Assembly: GCA_029260695.1 (NCBI GenBank)
Contig: JAJDCT010000123.1
Span: 1 to 11,775 of the forward strand
Length of the DNA: 11,775 nt
Source: Phycisphaeraceae bacterium
Lineage (GTDB): Bacteria > Planctomycetota > Phycisphaerae > Phycisphaerales > Phycisphaeraceae
Direction of reading: 5' to 3'
This document shows positions 6,718 through 11,775 of this stretch, one piece after another. Both the position numbers and the translations under genes were made by a program. The notes beneath the pieces were generated by a model, which saw nothing but the letters and a program-made list of their open reading frames with translations, was not told where the DNA came from and ran no database searches. Numbering within the stretch: position 1 is the first letter of the stretch; every line of letters starts with the position of its first letter.

Positions 6718-7550
6718 GCGGCCCCTTTGCTGTTGGATATTGTCGACGCAGACAGCGAAAATTCTGCCAAGGCACGGTCGGCAAAACAAAACGCATCGCC
6801 GCGCCGCCGGATACGGTAGACACTTAGCCTGCCACCCTCGATCACCACAGCCCGGGGTCTGCCGGGGAAGCCGAAGCTGCCGGTGTTGATCAGCGTGATC
6901 CCTTCGCGGTGCCAGATGCCTTGGCGGTGCGTGTGCCCGAAGATGAAGAACCGTGCGCCGGGCGCGTGGTCCTTTGCGAACCGCTGGGCGAGCCCGGGGA
7001 TGCTGTGCCAATACCACAAGACCTCGAACACCATCCACGGCCGAACGAGCAGTTGCCGCGACGCCGAGTGCTGTAATGCCTTCTCGAATTGCGCCCAGTG
7101 CTCGTGTGCCGAGTGCTGGGTAGCGCTTAAACGTGCCGCGAGGGTGCCCCGGTCCTCGGGGTGAAGTGATGCCATAGCCCGGTCGTGTGCCTGCCTGACC
7201 CGGGCAGCCGAAGGCGACCACGGCGCGATCGCGGGATGCAGCGAGTCGCCGTGCGTGACGAACACCGAGCCGTCGGCCAGGAGCAGGTGCCGGGCGTCGC
7301 TGATGTACGGGTCGTGGTTCCCCGACAGCAGGGTCAACTCGACGTCGTCCCGTTCGCAGAGGTCGTGCAACTCAAGCACCTGCTTCGCGGCCAGCACCCG
7401 GTAGCGCGGGTCGTGGACCTCGGCGACGTCGCCGTTAATAACCACCGCCGACGCACCTTGCCACAGCGGCCGAAGCATCTGAGGCGAACGCGCCACGGCA
7501 TCGGGTCGACCCATGTGTGTATCCGAAAGTATGACGATCCTGTCCCGCAT
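6714..7550 (-). CDS. Calcineurin-like metallophosphoesterase, translationally coupled to DUF2585
   Basis: The 278-residue protein carries superfamily motifs LSDTHMG (8-14, Asp10 and His12), NGDVAEVHD (39-47, Asp41), GNHD (77-80), VTHGD (98-102, His100) and FGHTHRQG (204-211, His206 and His208). A mid-protein insertion (about 105-185) rich in His, Arg and Trp separates the metal-ligand blocks; hydrophobic MVFEVLWYW (173-181) might touch a membrane or a lipid substrate. The VTHGD plus FGHTHRQG pattern recalls the UDP-2,3-diacylglucosamine hydrolase side of the superfamily, but the usual LpxH signatures are not clear, so the substrate is open. No signal peptide is seen. It differs clearly from the phosphoesterase at 3570-4373, which has GHTHGGQ, so the two are not recent duplicates. 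It lies 55 bases downstream of comM on the same strand and its stop overlaps the DUF2585 start. No strong ribosome site precedes ATG 7550. Confidence 0.93.
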   Translation of the reverse strand: MRDRIVILSDTHMGRPDAVARSPQMLRPLWQGASAVVINGDVAEVHDPRYRVLAAKQVLELHDLCERDDVELTLLSGNHDPYISDARHLLLADGSVFVTHGDSLHPAIAPWSPSAARVRQAHDRAMASLHPEDRGTLAARLSATQHSAHEHWAQFEKALQHSASRQLLVRPWMVFEVLWYWHSIPGLAQRFAKDHAPGARFFIFGHTHRQGIWHREGITLINTGSFGFPGRPRAVVIEGGRLSVYRIRRRGDAFCFADRALAEFSLSASTISNSKGAA

Positions 7551-7605
7551 CGTGTAACCGTTATCGGTTTACCGCTCTGTGCGCTGGACTATTGAACAGG
7601 GCGCC

Positions 7606-9120
7606 TCACACATTCCGATCCAGCAGCCGGTATTGAATTGCTTCGGCGATGTGGTGGGCCTGGATCGCCTTGCCGCCTTCGAGGTCGGCGATCGTCAACG
7701 CGACCCGGCGGATCTTGTCGTAGGCCCGGGCGCTTAGGCCAAGCTCGGTCATCGCCTGCTTGAGTAGCGTCTGGCCCTGTATGTCCAGTGGCGCGAGCTT
7801 GTCCAGTTCCCGGCCGGTGAGTGTGCGGTTGGGGCGCAGCGGTCCGCCGTTGCGATCGGATTGGATGCGTCGGCTTTTCACGACCTGGTCGCGCATCTGT
7901 GCGGACGATGTGCCGTTGCGCTTGTCCGTGAGTTGTCGGTAGGGGACCGGCGGGACCTCGACGTGGATATCCACCCGGTCGATCAATGGGCCGGAGATCC
8001 GCGACAGGTAGCGATCCATCTGGCGTTGGCTTGCTTCGTCGTTGGGGGCGGCTCCCTTGGGCGTGGGGTTCATCGCTGCGACGAGCATGAACCGCGCGGG
8101 GAACCGCACTGACCCGTGCGCCCGGGCGATCGTGACGTGGCTGTCTTCCAAGGGTTGGCGCAGCGTTTCCAATACCGCGCGGGAGAACTCGGGCATCTCG
8201 TCGAGGAACAAGACCCCGTGGTGCGCCAGGCTCACCTCGCCGGGCCGTGGGATCGCACCGCCCCCGACGACGGCGACGCTGCTGGCGGTGTGGTGCGGCG
8301 AGCGGACCGGGCGTGCGGCGATCAACGGTTGTCCCTTGGGCACTTGGCCGATCGTCGAATAGATCCGCGTGACATCCAACGCCTCTTCGCGAGATAGCGG
8401 TGGGAGTATCCCCGGCAGAGCTTTGGCCATCATCGTCTTGCCGGTCCCCGCCGGTCCGATCATCAGGACGTTGTGCCCGCCTGCGGCTGCGATCAGCATC
8501 GCACGCTTGACCGCCTCCTGCCCACGCACATCCGCGAAGTCTGCGCAGACCCCGTTGCCATTTAACAGCCTGTCGGCGTCCACATCAGGCAGCGGCTCGA
8601 TCTCGTGTTGTTCATTCAGGAACCCGACGACACTGGACAACGTATCCGCCGGGTACACCTCGACCCCGTCGACCGCGGCCGCCTCGTTGGCGTTTTCGAC
8701 CGGGACGACCACGCCGTCGAGCCCGAGCTTCTTGCAGAGGATCGCCAGGTTGATGACCCCGCTGACCGCGCGGACCCGTCCGTCCAGCGCCAACTCGCCT
8801 GCAAACAACAGCCGCTTGTGCTTCTGGGTCTGCACCACCTGCCCCGCCAGCAGAAGCCCCACCGCGATTGGCAGGTCGAAGATCGGGCCTTCTTTGCGGA
8901 TGTCCGCCGGCGCAAGGTTCACCAGCAGCCGCGACATCGGGAAGGGGTAGCCGCTATTGATGATGGCCGAGCGGACCCGCTCGATCGACTCTTTCACCGC
9001 CGCGTCCGGCAGACCCACGATTGTGGTTTTAGGTAATCCAGCCTCGGCGACATCCACCTCGACCTCGCACGTAAGCGGATCGATGCCTTGCAGGACAAAA
9101 CTGTGGACCTGAGCGAGCAT
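7606..9120 (-). CDS. comM: ComM/YifB family Mg-chelatase-like AAA+ ATPase
   Basis: The 504-residue protein matches ComM along its length. ComM is a hexameric AAA+ helicase that promotes branch migration when incoming single-stranded DNA is integrated during natural transformation; many non-competent bacteria also have it. Residues about 1-165 form the ChlI/Lon-like N-domain (LAQVHSFVLQGID, VGLPDAAVKESIERVRSA, RKEGPIFDLPIA). The ATPase follows, with Walker A GPAGTGKT (222-229), Walker B VLFLDE (303-308) and the sensor region VAAMNP. The C-terminal domain contains GLSARAYDKIRRVALTIADL (461-480). The usual MNPCPCG is MNPTPKG (about 350-356), and no replacement cysteines follow before RYLSRISGPLIDRVDIHVEVP. 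The frame is open to GTG 9156, but family members begin at this MLAQVHS, so I chose ATG 9120. No ribosome site precedes it. A TACACT box ends six bases upstream, so a leaderless message is possible. Confidence 0.95.
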   Translation of the reverse strand: MLAQVHSFVLQGIDPLTCEVEVDVAEAGLPKTTIVGLPDAAVKESIERVRSAIINSGYPFPMSRLLVNLAPADIRKEGPIFDLPIAVGLLLAGQVVQTQKHKRLLFAGELALDGRVRAVSGVINLAILCKKLGLDGVVVPVENANEAAAVDGVEVYPADTLSSVVGFLNEQHEIEPLPDVDADRLLNGNGVCADFADVRGQEAVKRAMLIAAAGGHNVLMIGPAGTGKTMMAKALPGILPPLSREEALDVTRIYSTIGQVPKGQPLIAARPVRSPHHTASSVAVVGGGAIPRPGEVSLAHHGVLFLDEMPEFSRAVLETLRQPLEDSHVTIARAHGSVRFPARFMLVAAMNPTPKGAAPNDEASQRQMDRYLSRISGPLIDRVDIHVEVPPVPYRQLTDKRNGTSSAQMRDQVVKSRRIQSDRNGGPLRPNRTLTGRELDKLAPLDIQGQTLLKQAMTELGLSARAYDKIRRVALTIADLEGGKAIQAHHIAEAIQYRLLDRNV

Positions 9121-9126
9121 CAGTTG

Positions 9127-9132
9127 AGTGTA
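9127..9132 (-). promoter_or_regulatory. Candidate -10 box for a leaderless comM message
   Basis: TACACT on the minus strand (4/6 match, with T1, A2 and T6 kept) ends six bases before ATG 9120, so transcription could begin at or next to the start codon. No clear -35 lies 16-18 bases upstream, which keeps this tentative. Confidence 0.3.
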
Positions 9133-9163
9133 ACGACCCATACAAGACCCGTACACCTGCCGC

Positions 9164-9181
9164 GTGCCACCTGTCTGGCAC
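9164..9181. repeat. 6-bp inverted repeat upstream of comM
   Basis: GTGCCA (9164-9169) and TGGCAC (9176-9181) are exact reverse complements around six bases, 44 bases before the chosen comM start. It could be an operator or chance; TGGCA recurs once more at 9190-9194. Confidence 0.4.
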
Positions 9182-9286
9182 TGGGTCTCTGGCAGCAGGG
9201 CTCCGGTCTGTTCGGTTTATGGCGGATACGAGGTGGGTGATAGCGAGATAACCTGAAACGATTTAATCGCTTATGCCTATTTTGGT

Positions 9287-9315
9287 TTGACCCTCGGGCA
9301 AGCCGGGGCTATTCT
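9287..9315 (+). promoter_or_regulatory. Sigma-70-like promoter for the LEPR-XLL gene
   Basis: TTGACC (9287-9292, 5/6 match) is followed by a 17-base spacer and TATTCT (9310-9315, 4/6 match). Transcription would start near 9322, leaving a leader of about 165 bases before ATG 9488. Confidence 0.6.
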
Positions 9316-9487
9316 TATCGGGCACATGTGAACGACAACTATTGTGTTTGCACGCTTGCTTGGGCGTGCTATTAGTTAAGTCCGGTGGGAAGGCGACAGC
9401 CGAACAGAGAGCAAGACAGGTGGGCCCGACCCGCCTTGGATTTGCTGTCCGCCCGCATCAATTTTTTTACGGGAGGCGATCAGGCAG

Positions 9488-11485
9488 ATGAGTTTAAGTA
9501 CCTACCAGCGACTATTGGCTTGGGCCCGCCCCGAGCGGCGTTATTCAAAGCCCGGCCAACCCGATCGGCGAAGCCTGCGCAGTGATCGCATTGAGTGCCG
9601 CCCTAGTGGCCTGGACGAATTGGAGCCCCGCCTGCTGCTCACTGCCGTGTCCACCGGCGCGATCCCGGATCAGCACATCCAGGCATCCGGTGGGAGCGCC
9701 GCCATCGACCTGAACAATTTCTTCGACGACACCGACATCACGGGCACCATCGTTCGTTTCGACACCGTGTTTGGTCAATTCGACGTCGAGCTATTTGACA
9801 CGGCCACACCTAACACCGTCGCCAATTTCCTTGGGTATGTCGACCGGGGCGACTACGACGACACGTTTTTCCATCGGTCCGTCTTACCGCCCAACCAGCC
9901 GTTCACCATTGTGCAGGGCGGTGGTTTCGAGTTTACCGCGCCTAACAACTACGACTCGATTTTTCGGGGTCCTTCTGTCGTGAATGAGGCGGGCGTTTCT
10001 AATACACGCGGCACGATCGCCATGGCCAAGCTCGGCGGCGACCCCGACAGCGCCTCGAACGGCTGGTTCTTCAACGCTGACGATGTTAATGCCGCCACCC
10101 TCGATACCCTCAACGGCGGGTTCACCGCGTTCGGCCGGGTCCTCGGCATCGGGATGAACGTCGTTGATCAGATCGCCCTGACCCCGATCTGGGACGCCTC
10201 GTCGATCAACTCGGCTTTTGCCGACATGCCCCTGCGTTCGTTTGACAACATCAACTTCCCCGATAATGACGACCTGGTAACCCTCAGCTCGGTCACGCGT
10301 AGTGTTCAGGAACTGACCTACAGTGTTGTAACGACCTCCTCATCACGGGTCGGCGCTTCCGTCGACGCCAACGGCGTACTGAGTATCTTCACCAACGGGG
10401 TGAGCCAGCCTGAGACCGTTACCGTTACCGTGGAAGCCGAGGACTTAGCCGGTGCCACCATACAGGCAAGCATTACCGTTGAAGTCGTTCCAGCAAAGGA
10501 CAGCCTCGATGGCGGCCGGACCGCAGATCTGCTCTGGCGCAACTTCAAACGCGGCAAAAACACACTCTGGGAGATGAGCGGATTCACCAGAGACGGCAAC
10601 ACAGCGATCAAGAAGGTCAACAACAAAACCTGGTACATCGCAGCCGTTGGCGACTTCAATAATGATGGCAGCAACGACCTTCTCTGGCGCAACGCGTTCG
10701 ACGGGCAGAATAAGGTATGGCTGATGAACGGCTCTACCTTCCTCAGTGGCGTCGACCTGCGAACGGCCACCAACCAGAATCTGTCGGTCGGTGGTGTCGC
10801 AGACTTCAACAACGACGGCAAGATCGATATCCTTTGGCGCAACACCAAGAGCGGCCGCAACACCGTCTGGACCATGGATGGCACAAGCCAGACGGGGAGC
10901 TTCCGGCTTAATAACCAGGCCGGCGCTGACTGGTACATCGGTGGGGTTGGCGACCTCGATAAGGACGGCGCGGTTGACGTTGTTTGGCGCAATGACAGTG
11001 GCGGGCAAAACAAGGTCTGGCTGCTTAATCCCTTTGACGGATCGCTCAAGCAAGCTAAATCGCTGCTTACATTCAGTGACACTGATTGGGTCACCGCTGG
11101 CGTGGCCGACTACAACCTTGATAACCAGATCGACATCCTCCTGCGGAACACCGTGACCGGCCAACAGATGGTCTGGGTCATGAACGGGACAACCCGGACC
11201 AGCATCGACACAAGCATGCAGAGACTGCGCAATCAGGACTGGCAACTCCCCGGGCGGGCTTCTCAACTCGCCGCCAGGACAAACGCACTAGCAAAGATCA
11301 AGAGGCTGGCGAACAGGACCGCCTCGCTAAGCAATTCCGCACTGGTCACGGCCGCGAGTAGTCAATCTTCGGAAGCCACCGCCACGCTACTGGGTTCGGT
11401 CGATCCGATCTTCACGCTCGATATCGGCGATGACGATCAGGACACAGCCTTCACCCTAGGTGATGACGGCCAGGTCGTCCGCTAA
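9488..11485 (+). CDS. LEPR-XLL exported protein: cyclophilin-type prolyl isomerase plus FG-GAP-like repeats
   Basis: The 665-residue protein begins with a basic region and LEPRLLLTA (45-53), the LEPR-XLL motif of planctomycete exported proteins; no ordinary Sec signal peptide precedes it. Residues about 86-250 are a cyclophilin-type peptidyl-prolyl isomerase: FGQFDVELF, TPNTVANFLGYV, FFHR, FTIVQGGGF, RGTIAMAK, GWFFN and FTAFGRVLGIGMNVVD. Against human cyclophilin A the catalytic Arg55, Phe60 and Gln63 correspond to Arg130, Phe139 and Gln143, so activity is plausible. The Trp121 and His126 sites appear to be Thr207 and Phe212. Residues about 265-335 look like a beta-sandwich (Ig/cadherin-like). 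From 345 to about 590 are five repeats of the FG-GAP/VCBS kind: DLLWRN...GxNxVWxMNG, then GDFNNDG-like calcium-binding loops. A Ser/Thr/Ala linker and an acidic tail (DIGDDDQD) follow. GGGAGG lies 11 bases before the ATG. It probably acts outside the cytoplasm or at the cell surface; the partner is unknown. Confidence 0.95.
   Translation: MSLSTYQRLLAWARPERRYSKPGQPDRRSLRSDRIECRPSGLDELEPRLLLTAVSTGAIPDQHIQASGGSAAIDLNNFFDDTDITGTIVRFDTVFGQFDVELFDTATPNTVANFLGYVDRGDYDDTFFHRSVLPPNQPFTIVQGGGFEFTAPNNYDSIFRGPSVVNEAGVSNTRGTIAMAKLGGDPDSASNGWFFNADDVNAATLDTLNGGFTAFGRVLGIGMNVVDQIALTPIWDASSINSAFADMPLRSFDNINFPDNDDLVTLSSVTRSVQELTYSVVTTSSSRVGASVDANGVLSIFTNGVSQPETVTVTVEAEDLAGATIQASITVEVVPAKDSLDGGRTADLLWRNFKRGKNTLWEMSGFTRDGNTAIKKVNNKTWYIAAVGDFNNDGSNDLLWRNAFDGQNKVWLMNGSTFLSGVDLRTATNQNLSVGGVADFNNDGKIDILWRNTKSGRNTVWTMDGTSQTGSFRLNNQAGADWYIGGVGDLDKDGAVDVVWRNDSGGQNKVWLLNPFDGSLKQAKSLLTFSDTDWVTAGVADYNLDNQIDILLRNTVTGQQMVWVMNGTTRTSIDTSMQRLRNQDWQLPGRASQLAARTNALAKIKRLANRTASLSNSALVTAASSQSSEATATLLGSVDPIFTLDIGDDDQDTAFTLGDDGQVVR
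10520..11257 (+). repeat. Five tandem coding repeats with a 150-bp period
   Basis: Within the LEPR-XLL gene the Trp-Arg-Asn triplet recurs at residues 350, 400, 450 and 500, exactly 50 residues apart. A degenerate fifth copy reads LeuArgAsn at 552. The bases TGGCGCAA begin at 10535, 10685, 10835 and 10985. The repeats have diverged elsewhere, so they are old tandem duplications of a beta-propeller-type blade, not a recent expansion. Confidence 0.85.
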
Positions 11486-11598
11486 GGCAGGTCTTCTGTT
11501 TTCTTTATGTAGTCTGAATCGGAAACTGTTGTCTGGCTATGGGGCGCAGACCGCACGCTAACCCCAACGATACAGGGTCGCGGACCAGCGATCACTCT

Positions 11599-11622
11599 CG
11601 TAAACAGAGAATATGGTTTACG
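11599..11622. repeat. 7-bp inverted repeat between convergent genes
   Basis: CGTAAAC (11599-11605) and GTTTACG (11616-11622) are exact reverse complements around ten bases. They lie between the LEPR-XLL stop (11485) and the minus-strand stop at 11631. A terminator role is possible, but neither strand has a clear T-run after it. Confidence 0.4.
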
Positions 11623-11630
11623 GACATGGG

Positions 11631-11774
11631 CTATGCCGCATCTGTATGCGGGGTATCGTCTTGGATCTTTGTCCTGCGGTAGCGCCGACGAAGCGGGGGG
11701 GTCTCAAAAAGCAGTGCGGAAGCTACCGTCCACAGCGCGACACTGCCGAGGATGACCGCCATCCGTTTCCAGGG
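11631..11774 (-). CDS. Possible C-terminus of a membrane protein, cut by the window edge
   Basis: Entering from the right edge in this frame, 47 codons are open before TAG at 11633-11631. The peptide has one hydrophobic helix (MAVILGSVALWTVASALLF) followed by a strongly basic stretch (PPLRRRYRRTK) and a short polar tail. This pattern (membrane helix, then positive cytoplasmic residues, then a stop) is what the end of an inner-membrane protein looks like, and the other two minus-strand frames close early. An internal ATG at 11762 could instead start a 43-residue single-pass protein, but the bases upstream needed to judge a ribosome site are outside the window. No family is recognised. It converges on the LEPR-XLL gene. 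Confidence 0.4.
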   Translation of the reverse strand, partial: PWKRMAVILGSVALWTVASALLFETPPLRRRYRRTKIQDDTPHTDAA

Positions 11775-11775
11775 G

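Larger units (their letters stand above)
9121..9487. other. Divergent intergenic region between comM and the LEPR-XLL gene
   Basis: This 367-base stretch has no supportable gene. It holds the comM -10 candidate (9127-9132), an inverted repeat GTGCCA-CCTGTC-TGGCAC (9164-9181) and the plus-strand promoter (9287-9315). After that comes a leader of about 165 bases. In the leader, 9418-9436 can fold into a 7-bp hairpin (AGGTGGG/CCCGCCT, one G-U pair), and GACAGC (9395-9400) can pair with GCTGTC (9444-9449) around it. A run of seven T (9462-9468) then precedes GGGAGG (9471-9476), a ribosome site 11 bases before ATG 9488. The T-run is too far from the hairpin for an ordinary intrinsic terminator. 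Confidence 0.65.

Noticed and set aside
6718..7221. Extending the DUF2585 frame upstream to a 385-residue protein
   Set aside because: The extra part is Arg/Pro-rich with no domain and lies wholly inside the well-supported phosphoesterase gene in another frame.
7556..7569. AACCG-TTAT-CGGTT inverted repeat before the second phosphoesterase
   Set aside because: It has five base pairs with a four-base loop, no match to a known operator and no accompanying promoter hexamers. It is within chance.
10318..11094. Long open frame on the minus strand inside the LEPR-XLL gene
   Set aside because: It is antisense to the repeat domains, whose periodic codons keep the opposite frame open. It has no ribosome site and no recognisable fold.
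1..11775. CRISPR array, tRNA, rRNA, insertion sequence or defence island
   Set aside because: No regular short-repeat array, cloverleaf, transposase, integrase or recognised defence gene was found. ComM and the HTH domain alone do not make such a system.

Overview
The window looks like chromosomal DNA of a planctomycete, most likely class Phycisphaerae. Three things point there: a secreted protein carrying the LEPR-XLL motif (LEPRLLL), a helix-turn-helix/disordered/membrane protein of a kind common in that phylum, and a ComM whose usual cysteine cluster reads TPKG. Most genes are GC-rich; single 60-base rows counted by hand reach 42-43 G+C. No rRNA, tRNA, CRISPR array, transposase or integrase was seen.

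Layout. Positions 1-1269 (minus) hold an organophosphate:phosphate antiporter of the major facilitator superfamily whose C-terminus lies outside the window. Next on the minus strand are a short-form phosphatidylserine decarboxylase (1442-2191) and a HTH/membrane protein (2334-3269). A 300-bp region divides the latter from a plus-strand calcineurin-like phosphoesterase (3570-4373). That region has a good minus-strand promoter bracketed by inverted copies of CCGGGGGT. An AT-richer block (about 4374-6058) carries a secreted Sel1-repeat protein with its own near-consensus promoter. Then a minus-strand cluster is read in the order comM (9120-7606), a second phosphoesterase (7550-6714) and a DUF2585 membrane protein (6717-6064); the last two overlap by 4 bases (ATGA). 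A 367-bp divergent region leads to a plus-strand LEPR-XLL / cyclophilin / FG-GAP-like repeat protein (9488-11485). The window closes with what may be the C-terminus of a minus-strand membrane protein (11631-11774).

How the genes fit together. Several relate to the cell envelope: phospholipid synthesis (psd), organophosphate transport, two phosphoesterases, a polytopic membrane protein and two exported proteins. Apart from the coupled phosphoesterase-DUF2585 pair, nothing shows a single pathway. No clear new defence or mobile system was found. The best leads are the repeat-flanked promoter beside the HTH/membrane gene, the phosphoesterase-DUF2585 pair, and the exported cyclophilin with exact 50-residue repeats.
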